A stretch of DNA of 64,000 bases from Talaromyces rugulosus. Lineage: Eukaryota > Ascomycota > Eurotiomycetes > Eurotiales > Trichocomaceae. A program made the translations under genes and the position numbers. The notes beneath the pieces are model-generated. The model was not told the DNA's origin and did no database searches. It saw only the letters and a list, made by a program, of their open reading frames with translations. How positions within the stretch are numbered: position 1 is the stretch's first letter; each line of letters begins with the position of its first letter. Location of the stretch: contig NC_049562.1 in assembly GCF_013368755.1 (NCBI RefSeq), positions 1,426,001 through 1,490,000 of the forward strand. The letters are read 5' to 3'. This document shows, one piece after another, positions 43,305 through 53,860 of the stretch.

Positions 43305-44177
43305 ATGTCTTCATCTGACATCATCTCAGGTACACACCCTCACCGCCCTAGCCCCGCCTCTGTCTCACCCCTATTAACTCTTGACTCAACTCTTATACTT
43401 TGTTCTAATGTTACATGCTTCTCAGATTTCCCTATGGATCTCTTCGATATCTCTACAGCAAGCCCTTCGCTTGATGATCTAACGTCTCCCGCCTCATCCA
43501 TGATGCAGTCACCAATAACCCCCTTTGAAGATTACTCGCACCTGGCAAGCTACTCCGCGGCACCTGCGCCTCCGGGCACAGTTTCGCCGAAGGATCTTGC
43601 TCTCAAGGATCCGCCTGTGTCGTGCCCTCCGTCGTCTTTTTCTACGGATATAGGGACTCCGCAGTCGCTTTTCGATTCTCCTGATGGCTTGTTTAGTCAC
43701 AGTATCTCTCCGGCATTCGCCAACGCGGATTACGACCTCCCAGCGTCTAACAACTGGGATCCGCTGATGACCTCGGAAGGTTATCTCCACGGGGATGTCG
43801 ATATCAAGCCGTCGATATCTGATTTGTTGATATCTGATACGGCGGGGACCGAATCGCGGCCAGGGAAAAGGACTCGCTCTGTGTCTTCTCCATCCCCTGC
43901 AAAGTCACCGAAGAAGCGCAGCAAGTCGGTCGGGGTCAAGAAGCCATCACCCCCCAAGGGTATTGACGAAGAAGTCCCATATGATCCCAATGATCCCGTC
44001 GCGGCGCGGCGATACCGCAACACATTAGCGGCCCGCAAGTCTCGTTGCAAAAAGTTCAATGAGCGTCAAATGCACCTAGAGCAGATCGAAGAGTTGGAGC
44101 AGCAAGTAGCAGCTCTTCAGAAGAAGGTTGCGTTCTTTGAGAGCTTTGCACCTTCTGATGTGACTTATCCTGGATAA
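43305..44177 (+). CDS. cpcA: bZIP transcription activator, CpcA/Gcn4 orthologue
   Basis: AUG-initiated exons 43305-43329 and 43426-44177 give 258 residues, starting MSSSDIISDFPMDLFDISTA. Acidic/hydrophobic activation segments follow (SPLDDL-type and DYDLPASNNWDPLMTSEG). The basic region and zipper are at the C-terminus: DPVAARRYRNTLAARKSRCK, then EQIEELEQQVAALQKKV, with heptad Leu/Val. NTLAARKSR is the Gcn4-type DNA contact motif for TGASTCA. It drives amino-acid biosynthesis genes when uncharged tRNA accumulates. The leader has two uORFs, and the reading frame extends upstream without AUG. The 96-bp intron (43330-43425) is a multiple of three with no stop, so retention would insert 32 residues. 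The identity is strongly supported by both protein and leader architecture. Confidence 0.93.
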   Translation: MSSSDIISGTHPHRPSPASVSPLLTLDSTLILCSNVTCFSDFPMDLFDISTASPSLDDLTSPASSMMQSPITPFEDYSHLASYSAAPAPPGTVSPKDLALKDPPVSCPPSSFSTDIGTPQSLFDSPDGLFSHSISPAFANADYDLPASNNWDPLMTSEGYLHGDVDIKPSISDLLISDTAGTESRPGKRTRSVSSPSPAKSPKKRSKSVGVKKPSPPKGIDEEVPYDPNDPVAARRYRNTLAARKSRCKKFNERQMHLEQIEELEQQVAALQKKVAFFESFAPSDVTYPG

Positions 44178-44746
44178 TGGTGCCAACCCTGCGTGTTGGT
44201 GCGTGCATTTTTTGGTCTATTTCTATGCCTATTCACAAACCACAGGCCTCGGTTTAGAAAGTCGGGGGTGTGGTTCTTCCCCACCAACCTAGTGGGAGTA
44301 TCAGTCGGAGTCTGGATTTAACCAGTTCCTGACAAGGACGCTCTGCTGGACAAAAGTTATTTTGGATTTCATATATCTTGACCTTGCTTCCTCGTGTGGA
44401 GGTCTGGGGAAGTCTCACTTTCCCGGGTTCCTCAACACTTGTGCTTTTTGTGCATTATATACCTTTCGATTTCTGTACGTGTATTTGATTTTTTTTTTCC
44501 ATCTGTGCCGGTTCTGATGTCTCCCCGCTTTGCAAGCTGGGATTGACTCGTGGCCAGATGTTGATTTTGTGAGTTGTCGGCTGTCATTGCTCTTGATTAC
44601 CCTTGTTTTTTTTTATAGTAATTCTGATCTTTGGGCAATTTATAATTTATCAATTTCAAAATTCTCATCTAAAGTCTGGCCGCAGGCCCTCTATATATAC
44701 ACGCTTTTACACATGTAAAATTAAACTATCCATGCTAGTATAATTT

Positions 44747-44868
44747 TGACTCATCCTGGTGCTTGTAGTATGGTAGTGTAGAATTTGAATGACTCATATG
44801 ACTCATGCTCTTGCCACTCCTCACATAGCACAGAAAATTGATGCTATACACGTACTTCGGATGACTCA
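44747..44868. promoter_or_regulatory. Cluster of four TGACTCA (Gcn4/CpcA-type) elements
   Basis: Four exact copies in 122 bp (44747-44753, 44790-44796, 44799-44805, 44862-44868), two of them separated by only 2 bp. The sites lie 570 bp past the cpcA stop, not in any obvious promoter of an annotated gene. Confidence 0.5.
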
Positions 44869-44995
44869 TTAGTACTACATAGTTACTTGTTTCAACATTT
44901 AAAAGTATGACTGGATTTTATCATTACTCATGCTCTAGAAACCACTCATTCATGCGTCACTTGCATGTAACAACAATATTAAAGTATTATACGAC

Positions 44996-45021
44996 TTTTT
45001 TTTTTTTTTTTTTTTTTTTTT
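44996..45021. repeat. T26 homopolymer
   Basis: Twenty-six consecutive T residues in the spacer between the cpcA and ASNSD1-like genes. Confidence 0.9.
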
Positions 45022-45412
45022 CATTTGTATGTATGTTATGGGTATATACAGTACATGGTATGGTATGTACCACCAGCTCAGACTTGCCTTTAATGAATCA
45101 CAGATCCAAATCTTAGATATTGCCTACGTGCATATCTCTTTCCGTCTTTTCTATAGTCATCTTTTTTTCCAAGTCATTCGGTTTGATTCAACGACATCCG
45201 CTCCACTTCTGTGATGCATGATATGTAAATCACACTCGAACTCATTTTTTAAAAAAAGAGATACAGCAAAGGGCGAAAAAAAAGAGAAATATAGGAGCAG
45301 ATCTGGGAGATATGGTCTCAGAAGTATCTGTTTTCTCGAAAGTGTCATCATCGCTGGAAGGCGTGAAAATTTCATCATCTTAAACTCTCTTTTGCCACAG
45401 TAGAGAAGAAGT

Positions 45413-47251
45413 CTAGATTATAGATGTCCCCTTGGTCCTGCCACTCTCCATCTTGGCCGTCCTCGATCCAAACTGTATCGCGCGTTTCTTCTCGCGCGCA
45501 GTCTGGGTCATACCAAGCCTGAGCGCGAGAAGTCGAAGTGATTTTTTCTCTGGATCGAGGGCCTCCTCCTCGTCTGATTTTTGAACATCTTTTTCTATAA
45601 GAGCATCATCATCTTCTTCGAGTCGTTTGGCAGTCCCAAACCCGCATCGTTGCCAGACCGGTGTTTGCGTCGCCCAGCTGACAAAGTCCTCGTCAAGATA
45701 CGGGAATCGGGCTTCACGGCCCCAGTTGGAAATGACCCGGTCGTCGCGCCCGAGGTTGCGTTTGCCGAGTCGGCCTACGTCCAAGTCGATCTCGTCAATG
45801 AGACCGGGGAAGCCGCTGCGTGAGAAGCTCACGCCGTGGCGGCCGTAGCCTGCGAAGAGCTCGTCGGCGCCGAGGCCTGAGAGAAGGACGCGGGCTGTTG
45901 TGGTGTATGCTTCCTTTTCTTCTTCAGTCGAGGAGTCAATCGTGCCTTGCCCCCGTGACGCAAAGTAAAGAGCGCAGGCAATGGAAAGGTCCATTTCCGT
46001 GTTGTGCGGCCTCATCAGCTGGACGACTTCTTCGCGGTGCAATGTGAATTCCGTAAAGGGAACGTCCACGGCAACAAACCGCCAGACACGGCCCGGACAC
46101 ACCCTTTGCAGCTCGGCATGACCAGCTCTGCCCGTAATACGGTCAGGGCAATTCTCGTATATAGAACCCATTTTAGTGTTTTCCTTTTGGCTCTTTGCTT
46201 TGAGCGCTGCAGCAACACGCGGGTTTTCGAAGCTGACGTTGAGAAGATCAATCGGCTCGTTGATAGGAAGAGTGTCATGCGCGAGTCTGGCCAGGACCGT
46301 GCAGTCCAATCCGCCTGAGAAAAGTACTGCGATTTTTGCTGCATTGGACTCTGTCGCCACTAGTGGTACATCGCGGATACGGGTTTCCAGAGACCGACGG
46401 AGCTCGTTTTCTAGTTGTTCGATGCTCGGCGATGATAGTGTGAGAGCCGGTGGTCGTGAAGTTGGGAGCGACCGGTTCATAAGCGGAATTGGGTTTTTTA
46501 GTGATGGAGTAGTAGACGTGTCTTCTTCATGTGACCATGGGATGACTTCCACTCGGTATGGAAGTCTGGCCTCACTGTCTTGTTTAGACATGCGTGAGAG
46601 GTCAATCATGTGTAGACCGTCCGTCTCGACCTCCTCGAATGGCGTAGACGATGCCCCATCGTCGTCACAAATACTACTAATCCTGATAGTCCCATCTTCG
46701 TCAAGGGTGTGAAGCAGGGACCTCCTACCGAGGCAATCCCTACTAAAGAAAAGCCTTTGATGAAAGCCATCGTAGAACACAAAGGAAAAGGGACCTGTAA
46801 TGTTGTTGATGACATTTGTTAGTCTGACAAGAGTCTTACTGGCACTTCCTACTCGGGAATTGTTATCATCATGGTCGTCGTCATCACTCGGTTTGGAAGC
46901 CTCTACAAGTCTTTGAAAGACCAACTCGGTGTCATTGCCCTGAACAGCTTCGCCAAAAACCTTCCAAGCTTCGCCATTCCAGCACAGCACCGAGCGACTT
47001 TCCGGGTCAACGAGAGGCTGAGACGTGATATGGTCGCCTCGCAGTCCGAGTACTGTCGAGACAAAAGTTAAATACACCGTCTCACTTGCTGCTGCTCCTG
47101 CTGCTACTTTTCCTGGGTCAGTTGCGCCGCAGCTCAACTGCACGCGGTGGACGTGATAGTTATCCGGACCCCGGTTTCGCAGCCAAGTGACTGTCTTCTC
47201 TTTGGGCAACACATGCTCCGATGCGCTCAAAGAGAAGAAAATGCCGCACAT
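45413..47251 (-). CDS. Asparagine synthetase domain protein, ASNSD1-like
   Basis: A single exon gives 612 residues. It starts MCGIFFSLSASEHVLPKEKT, with Cys2 as the expected glutaminase nucleophile, and has RNRGPDNYHVHRVQL, FNGEAW-type WNGEAWKVFGEAVQGNDTEL and FVFYDGFHQRLFFSRDCLGR of the N-terminal glutamine amidotransferase-like fold. The C-terminal synthetase-like domain has an ATP PP-loop variant FSGGLDCTVLAR (about residue 312), LSGLGADELFAGYGRHG and REARFPYLDEDFVSW. Length, the SGGLDC (rather than SGGLDS) loop and the C-terminal KRAIQFGSRTAKM place it with ASNSD1/YML096W, not with true asparagine synthetase Asn1/Asn2. Biochemical function of that subfamily is poorly known. It is tail-to-tail with cpcA. 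Confidence 0.9.
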   Translation of the reverse strand: MCGIFFSLSASEHVLPKEKTVTWLRNRGPDNYHVHRVQLSCGATDPGKVAAGAAASETVYLTFVSTVLGLRGDHITSQPLVDPESRSVLCWNGEAWKVFGEAVQGNDTELVFQRLVEASKPSDDDDHDDNNSRVGSASKTLVRLTNVINNITGPFSFVFYDGFHQRLFFSRDCLGRRSLLHTLDEDGTIRISSICDDDGASSTPFEEVETDGLHMIDLSRMSKQDSEARLPYRVEVIPWSHEEDTSTTPSLKNPIPLMNRSLPTSRPPALTLSSPSIEQLENELRRSLETRIRDVPLVATESNAAKIAVLFSGGLDCTVLARLAHDTLPINEPIDLLNVSFENPRVAAALKAKSQKENTKMGSIYENCPDRITGRAGHAELQRVCPGRVWRFVAVDVPFTEFTLHREEVVQLMRPHNTEMDLSIACALYFASRGQGTIDSSTEEEKEAYTTTARVLLSGLGADELFAGYGRHGVSFSRSGFPGLIDEIDLDVGRLGKRNLGRDDRVISNWGREARFPYLDEDFVSWATQTPVWQRCGFGTAKRLEEDDDALIEKDVQKSDEEEALDPEKKSLRLLALRLGMTQTAREKKRAIQFGSRTAKMESGRTKGTSII

Positions 47252-47599
47252 AGCAGCTTCGTAGAACTTTAGGCGGTAGGAATCAAACCGAGACCAAAAA
47301 AAGAAATCGAGATCGTCCGCCGCAGCAAAGGCGGTTTCAGACGGCAGAATATTGCCGGCGACGACTTAGCAAGAAATAATGACCGACTCGACGACAACGA
47401 CAGCAGTTTGATAGACGAGCTGTGCTGGGAAAGGTTGCTTATTTGTTCAGTCACTTTCTACTCAGTCACAAATTTACCTTACCGAGTTTTGACTGTTTTC
47501 TCGCTCTGAATACCGCGGCCTCAGAATGCTATACCGCTACCCCGCCTAAACAAGATCACAAGTGACCTCATTGCGTGTTTACGGAGGGGAAGAAGGCTT
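47252..47599. promoter_or_regulatory. Divergent promoter, ASNSD1-like and VPS9 genes
   Basis: A 348-bp head-to-head spacer. I see no strong named element and no gene. Confidence 0.45.
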
Positions 47600-50020
47600 A
47601 TGTCCACTCCAGAACAGAGTCTCTCCTCACCAGTGGAGGAGTCTTCCAAATCCGGCGCTGGAGAACATGGAAGTCAACAGGGCTCTATAAAAGCATCTAC
47701 AGCCAACAACATGGCACAACAAGAAGCCGATTCAGGGGAGGAGCTTATCCACATCGACCCATCGCCTTTGGAGGAGCAGGTCGCCGACCATGACCAGCAG
47801 TTAAACCAAGGCCTCCAGCACTTGTCGATTTCTTCGCAAAAACCACAACATCTTAGTCTCCAGACCAATCTCGACGTGCCCCCGCCTCCTCCGCAGAAAG
47901 ACGAAACGTACATCGACCCAACCCCGAAGACTCCGCAAGCAAGTCATTCCCCTATACGGCTGCAAACGCAGAGCGAATATACAGAAAAGGAACTGCCCGA
48001 TGTACCCCAAGTTGACACCACACCGCAACCGCAAAAGGATGTCGAAAAGGAAGAAGCCGCTGCTGCCCGCAAAAGCGAGGACGACCAGTCGGAAATACAG
48101 AGTATCATGGAGCAGTTTTCCCACGAAACAAACGGACTCAGAGAGACGGAAATAATGTCGCCGCGTTTAGAGTTTGCGGAACAGTTCAAAGGGAAAGGCA
48201 CTCAATTTCCTCCGCGCAGATCCAGCCTAGATGCTGAGAGCATTCCCTCGTCTATTGGGAGGCCTTCGCTACCGTCTCCCATCGTCGTGCCGAAACCGTC
48301 GCCCCATTCTGCGAGTGAAACCCCGGGCACTCCACGGTCAGTTTCGTCACTTACAGGAATGCCTCCTCCCGAACCAGAGCCGGACCAGCCATTTGATTTC
48401 CATCGTTTCTTGGAACAACTTCGCCATCGCACAGCGGACCCTGTTGCCAAGTTCCTTCGGTCGTTCCTGATGGAGTTTGGCAAGAAGCAGTGGCTGGTGC
48501 ACGAGCAGGTCAAAATCATTAGCGATTTCCTCGCTTTTATCACGAATAAAATGGCCCAGTGTGAAGTCTGGAGACATGTTTCGGATCTAGAGTTTGACAA
48601 TGCCAAAGAAGGAATGGAAAAGCTGGTGATGAACCGATTATATGGCCAGACTTTCTCCCCGGCAATCCCTGCTCCTCCGTCGGTGCCAAGGAGTGTCAGT
48701 AGGAGCAAACGACGAGAATTAGAGCGGCTACATGGGCCCGGTAGACGTGGCCAACACCAGGAAGACGTCGAGCGCGATGAAATCCTGGCCCAGAAGATTC
48801 GCATATATAGTTGGATACGGCCGGAGCATCTGGATATTCCTGCACTTGGCAGCAACGGTCGCCGTTTCATCAATCTTGCGCAGCAAGGTATGTCTTTACA
48901 TGCATTCAATAAATAAGGTCTAACGGTAGCCATCACTACAGAGCTGGCAAAAATCAAAGGTTACCGTGCGCCGCGAGACAAGGTTATCTGTATCCTCAAC
49001 TGCTGCAAAGTTATATTTGGTATGGTGGAAACGAGAAGTTGAGAGGATATATGTTGATTTGCTCTTTAGGTTTATTAAAGCACTCGAAAAACCCCGATAC
49101 ATCGGCGGATTCATTCATCCCCCTCTTGATTTTTGTTGTGTTAAAGGCAAACCCGGAACATTTGGTTTCCAATGTTCAGTACATTCTACGTTTCCGCAAC
49201 CAAGACAAGTTGGGGGGAGAAGCAGGGTATTATTTATCGTCTTTGGTGTGTATCCACCACTGTACCTACATAATATAATTCTGACGTGACATAGTCCGGG
49301 GCTCTCCAATTCATCGAGACACTTGACCGAACGAGCTTGACCGTCACTGACGAAGAATTCGAAAAGAACGTCGAGGCCGCTGTTTCAGCCATTGCCCAAG
49401 AAAACCTGAAAGCCGAGTCGGAGTCATCTACGAGCGCACACGTCACGCCACGAGCATCCACTGACGCCGAGCGGCAACACGCACAGCGAAAAGAAGGACC
49501 GCCACCGCAGTCGTCGTCGTCGTCTGCAGGCGAGGGAGAGAATGCACCTGTTGCGGGGCTTTTGCGCACTATTCAGAAGCCGCTGTCTACAATTGGAAGG
49601 ATGTTTGCTGATGAACCAGAGCAGGGCTCAAGCGGTCAACCTCAACCTACCACATTAGCAGGGCCAGCGGTGCCAGTAGCACCGGGGCCTCGGCCTGCTG
49701 GGTTTGATGCTCAAGAGGCAGCAGCCCGGCAGGCAAGCGCTGAAGCAGCCGAAGCGCGAAAAATCCAGCGCGCAGAGCACCAGGATGTTGTAGAGTAAGC
49801 TTCTGGAAGACTTGTAATATTTATTTAGCCGGTTACTGACCAAGCCAGGACTTTGTCAGCCATGTTCCCCAACCTAGACCGAGACGTAATTGACGATGTG
49901 GTCCGAGTAAAGGAGGGCAGGTACGTATAATTTCTTGAATAAATACATACCAGATACTAACGAGGCGACAGAGTCGGGCTGGCAGTTGATGCTTGTCTTG
50001 CGCTTAGCAGTACAGAGTAA
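47600..50020 (+). CDS. vps9: VPS9-domain Rab5 guanine exchange factor with CUE domain (Vps9)
   Basis: Exons 47600-48887, 48942-49019, 49070-49245, 49295-49794, 49849-49920 and 49972-50020 give 720 residues. The N-terminal 260 residues are disordered and Pro/Ser/Gln-rich. A helical bundle begins at FDFHRFLEQLRHRTADPVAK. The VPS9 catalytic domain follows (about 390-550): IRPEHLDIP, YRAPRDKVICILNCCKVIFG, DTSADSFIPLLIFVVLKANP, and QYILRFRNQDKLGGEAGYYL. The C-terminal 45 residues are a CUE ubiquitin-binding domain: TLSAMFPNLDRDVIDDVVRV with the conserved Met-Phe-Pro. This is the yeast Vps9 layout. The protein activates Rab5/Vps21 GTPases on endosomes and links ubiquitin to vacuolar sorting. Each splice junction restores continuous conserved blocks, so the model is reliable. 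Confidence 0.94.
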
Positions 50021-50833
50021 GGAAGCGACGCTCTCGATGTTGAGCATCTTGCATGAATGATGAACCACGCATACCCAGATATAGTCTGATAGAGAAGAAG
50101 CCTTATACATGAATTTAATGAGATATCGTAACTCGTTGCTGTTTGATCTGTATGCACACCCAGCAAACACTGCAAACACCAGCAGGCAGAAACGCCCAAT
50201 CTGAAACATGGCCAATCAGCACGCGCACAGCCGCAAGATCACCTTTTCGCTAAACTATCCCAATTTGGTACTAGCGCGCCTCTCCGCGGGTATATAAACA
50301 CTGGCCGCAGCCCGCCCTTTTTACTTTTCTTCTTTCTTCTCTTCATACTTACCTTGTTTGGGTGACTGCGATCATAAAGGCGGTTCACCACAGACTGGTC
50401 CCTGCATTGCACAGCGCGGAGGAACTGTTTGTCCAACGGCTTTCGGGTCATTGGCAGGCGCATTCTTTGGCTTCCTTCCACACCGTGGATACCTTTTATC
50501 TTTTCATCAATTCTTGGCCAGCGGCGAGGACTTGGAGAAGAGGAAGAACCTTTTTGAATTGTTGGATTATCGCGTATACCCTGTAATAGCCTCATGTTCA
50601 CGAACTCTGGCATAGCAGATGTACTCTACAGTAATTAGTTTAATTAGCTTTTGAGGCTCTAGATACTAGGTTCGTGGTTTCTGATTTAGGTTTGGCATCA
50701 CGTGGTGGCTTGTTTAGTTTGTCTGAGTTCACCACATGGCCTCTTGGTACCCAATAATCAATTGATATATCCCTCCAATACACCCTCGACACCCTTCTAC
50801 GCCCTGTTAAATAGAATATCAGCACTCCCCATC
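50021..50833. other. Spacer between vps9 and the acetyltransferase gene
   Basis: A TATA-like word (GGGTATATAAAC) at 50289-50300 followed by CT-rich sequence suggests a promoter around 50290-50350. Downstream frames on both strands (50239-50615) are open but show no family features. A second pyrimidine-rich region precedes the next ATG. An unannotated short transcript is possible. Confidence 0.4.
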
Positions 50834-51617
50834 ATGGCGACCCCTCCGCTCTCCGAGAACAAGCAGAAGATGGCTCGCGGCGAGCTTTACTACGCCTTCA
50901 CACCAGAGCTCCTCGGCGAGCGCACACGATGCAAAGCAGCCGTGCGAGCATTCAATGCTGTTGCGGGCGTGGCGTCGCGGCGAGAGTCCGTACGCCTGTG
51001 GAGAGAGTAAGTCCCTTCCAAAAGGGCTCTCTTTTCATTCCCACTCACAGCTTTCTACTTTTCTTGTAGAATCGTGGGTGATTCCACCCCTCTGCCTCCA
51101 GAGCTCCCCGACGCAGCAGCCGACGAGGCGCAATTCGACGATGACCCCGTGGTCGAAGGTGGCCTGTACATGGACTATGGCACGCAGGTCAAGCTGGGCA
51201 AGGGTGTCTATATCAATGCACACTCGACCTGGATCGACACCTGCACAATCACCGTTGGCGCCCGCACCCTCTTTGGTCCCAATGTTTCGCTGTACAGTGG
51301 CACGCACCCGCTAGATCCGGAGCTGCGCAATGGCACAAACGGTCCAGAGACGGGCAAGGAGATTCATATTGGCGAGGACTGCTGGCTGGGAGGCAATGTG
51401 ACGGTTTTGGCGGGCGTTACGATTGGTAGAGGTTCGACTGTTGGAGCTGGCAGTGTGGTTACCAAGGTATGTTCTAGAAGAATGTGCAATCTAGATAATG
51501 CGGCTTACATGCAGACTTGCACAGGATGTACCGCCATTTCATGTAGTTGCAGGGAATCCGGCACGCATTATACGCAAGATCCAGACGAACATGGACCCGG
51601 AGCAGAGGAAAGCATAG
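50834..51617 (+). CDS. Maltose/galactoside O-acetyltransferase family (hexapeptide-repeat)
   Basis: Exons 50834-51006, 51070-51466 and 51525-51617 give 220 residues. The N-terminal Mac domain (NKQKMARGELYYAFTPELLG, ERTRCKAAVRAFNAV) leads into a left-handed beta-helix of hexapeptide repeats: GKGVYINAHSTWIDTCTITV, GPNVSLYSGTHPLDPELRNG and IGEDCWLGGNVTVLAGVTIG. The catalytic His is in SGTHPLDPE. DVPPFHVVAGNPARIIRKI is the normal C-terminal signature. These trimeric enzymes transfer acetyl from acetyl-CoA to sugars; fungal members are cytosolic and thought to detoxify or mark non-metabolised sugars. The two introns preserve conserved motifs at the joins. Confidence 0.92.
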
Positions 51618-51960
51618 ATAGACATGAGTTTATATTTAGATTTTGCATAAATAGATCTACAAAGTACAGGTGCATATATATATCGCTAGTTACATACCGA
51701 GTACACTTTCTAATCGCTGATCTCGTAGATCGATGGTGCCTGATCTGAGGTGACGTGCGTTGTGTTGCCACCGCCACCCACATGCACAACCTCGACTGCT
51801 ATTAAATACCCCACGTCGCTCATCGTAAAACACCTAATTCTTGCAAATCCGAGTATCAAATAATCTTCCATTTCGTTACAAAGTATAGAGTATATATACT
51901 ATACTAGACAACAGTTGATCCTTTCCACAAAAATCAATATCGATATCAAACCCCACCACC
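51618..51960. other. Spacer before the small hydrophilic protein gene
   Basis: Contains TA-rich sequence near 51895-51905 that could serve as a TATA-type element for the next gene. No gene. Confidence 0.4.
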
Positions 51961-52251
51961 ATGCCCATCCGCCTCGTCGACTCGCCTAGCGAGTACCCAA
52001 ACTCTCACCGCAACACCAATACTACCACCAACACGCCCTACCAAGACCAAGCAGGCACAGCCACCCAACAAGACGGACACGCAGGAAGTGGAGCAACGAC
52101 AACGAGCGCTTCGACCGGTGGCACTGAACGTACGGATGCAATCAATCCGGGCAGCGCGCCGAGCCCGAGACGGCTGACCAAAGAGGAAGCCGATCGCTTG
52201 TATGAGGAGAATATCGAGGAGGAATATGCAAAGAGAGAGGGGGGTGCTTGA
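51961..52251 (+). CDS. Small hydrophilic fungal protein of unknown function (96 aa)
   Basis: A single exon from ATG at 51961 gives 96 residues. It starts MPIRLVDSPSEYPNSHRNTN, then a Thr/Gly/Gln-rich low-complexity middle, and ends with a conserved-looking charged helix: RRLTKEEADRLYEENIEEEY, then AKREGGA. I recall this start and tail from other short fungal hypothetical proteins but no function. It has no signal peptide or membrane segment. A TATA-like run lies 55-65 bp upstream and AAA-rich sequence precedes the ATG, which supports a real, possibly highly expressed, small gene. It could be a stress- or conidiation-associated disordered protein, but that is a guess. Confidence 0.7.
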   Translation: MPIRLVDSPSEYPNSHRNTNTTTNTPYQDQAGTATQQDGHAGSGATTTSASTGGTERTDAINPGSAPSPRRLTKEEADRLYEENIEEEYAKREGGA

Positions 52252-53327
52252 TTTGTATACACTAGAGCGTGACTGGTTATAACTGTTTTATGTTCAAATG
52301 TTTTCAATGTTGTATTGGTGGTGGAAGTAATCTTTGGGATGCAAGCATGCTTTTGAATGTATCTCTCTCGACTCTGTTCCGTGAATATTATTTTAACTGG
52401 CCATGAAGATAATTCATTAACCACCTACCTAGCTTGTGCCCGCTTAACTTTCTGTTGCTTTTGTTACTGTAGCTGAAAGAAAAACTACGTATATCCAAAA
52501 TAGCAATATGCACGCTATTTTTAGCCTTTCTAACTACCTACGGCTAACGTCTGATGCACTACTACTAGTAGCTAGCGCGTTTAATCTTTAAATATTAATG
52601 CAAACTCACCAAGCAATCTAGACCTCTAGACCTCTAGCTAGCTATGGCGAATATCTGATGTACTACTAGTAGTAGCTGGCGTATTTATTCTTTAAATATC
52701 AATGCAAACTCACCAAGTAATCTAGACCTCTACCTAGCTACGGCTAACATCGTATGAACTACTACTAGAAGCTAGCGCATTTAACCTTTCAATATTAATC
52801 CAAACTCACGAAGTAACCTACCCTTGTTAAAATTTTTGAGACGAGTCAAACACAAATGACGCGATTGACGATAGTCCAACACCACGTCAGCAATCTAAAT
52901 TAGCTACTTACTTTAACGTGGTAGAAGTCTAGAAGAGGCAATAAACCTTGATATAAATATAGATCATGTTATAAGAAACGGGAGTAGGAGTAATATCTCT
53001 AAGTCCATGGCAATTTCCCAGGGTCAGTCAGCACGTATCAATCCAGGCTCTGATCGTCTTCAGCTCTCCTGTGGATATTTTTTTCCCATGTGTTCATTCG
53101 CCGGACTCTCATTTTTGACTCTTAGCTGAACTCATGTTTGGGTTTTAGCGTGACTAGTTTGTTGTTGTTGTTTTTTACTCCCCGTAGTATGGCACTGCAT
53201 TGGGTTGCCCTTTACAGTCGAGCAGTTATTATAAAAACCCCAAGACTTCCTTCCTCCTACCTTCATCAAAACTGATACAACCCCATCAAATACTATATAT
53301 ACACCATCCTGCCAAAATCCATACAAC
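52252..53327. other. Intergenic region with a diverged tandem repeat
   Basis: About 1.1 kb without genes. It contains the three-copy repeat at 52538-52822 and a TATA-like TACTATATATA at 53291-53301 upstream of the next ATG. Confidence 0.6.
52538..52822. repeat. Three diverged tandem copies of a ~96-bp unit
   Basis: Copies start at about 52541, 52645 and 52741 (spacing 104 and 96 bp; copy 1 has an extra 8-bp GACCTCTA duplication). Shared words are GGC(T/G)AA, CTACTA, AGTAGCT(A/G)GCG, TTTAAATAT(T/C)AATGC and AAACTCACCAAG. Most differences among copies are C/T or G/A transitions. Confidence 0.8.
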
Positions 53328-53860
53328 ATGCAGCTCAAGATCGCAGCTCTTGCTCTGGCCTCGGCCACCGCAGTCTTTGCCGCTGAGTAAGACACACAAA
53401 CACCCCCCCTTTTTTTTTATATATACATGCATGTAGCACAAAAAAAGAACAAGGCTAATATCTAATGTATCGTGATAGTGGTGACGCTGTCGCCGAGTTC
53501 ACCGTCGCGCCTTCTATCATCAGCATCATAACCACCGCCGTCCCATCCTCTGTTCTCAGCGAGCTGAACGATCCCACTGCCTTGCCGGGCTGGTTGTCTG
53601 ACCTCGGCAGCTCGCTTGCGGCCAGCCAAACGCCCGGCTGGCTTGCTTCGGTGCCGCCGAATGTCGAGACATATTTTGCTACTGCGATTGCCGCTGCTGC
53701 TGCTACCGCGACTGGTACGGATGCCGTTGCCTCCAGCTCCGCCGTCGCTTCGACTGGAACCTCCGCTACCTCGACTGGCGGTGCACCTGAGACTACTGGC
53801 GCGTTGGCCATGGGGTTGACTGGTGCTGTGGGTGTCTTGGGTCTAGCCCTTGCCCTGTAG
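53328..53860 (+). CDS. Small secreted, probably GPI-anchored cell-wall protein
   Basis: Exons 53328-53386 and 53479-53860 give 146 residues. A signal peptide (MQLKIAALALASATAVFAA) is followed by a short globular-looking part: GDAVAEFTVAPSIISIITTA, then VPSSVLSELNDPTALPGWLS and QTPGWLASVPPNVETYFATA. An Ala/Thr/Ser-rich stretch comes next, and a hydrophobic C-terminus (MGLTGAVGVLGLALAL) preceded by small residues, a typical GPI-attachment signal. Such proteins are common in fungal cell walls, with Thr/Ser O-mannosylation. I do not recognise a named family. A TATA-like sequence lies about 30 bp upstream. The intron acceptor (53477-53478) is the one that keeps frame. Confidence 0.82.

Larger units (their letters stand above)
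44178..45412. other. Convergent spacer downstream of cpcA with four TGACTCA sites and a T26 tract
   Basis: Tail-to-tail region of the cpcA and ASNSD1-like genes. TGACTCA occurs at 44747, 44790, 44799 and 44862. A run of 26 T residues spans 44996-45021. I see no coding gene. Confidence 0.5.

Noticed and set aside
50239..50615. Opposed frames of 124 (minus) and about 85 (plus) codons downstream of a TATA-like word
   Set aside because: The plus frame has no ATG start and neither product shows family features. Treated as spacer, though a transcript is possible.
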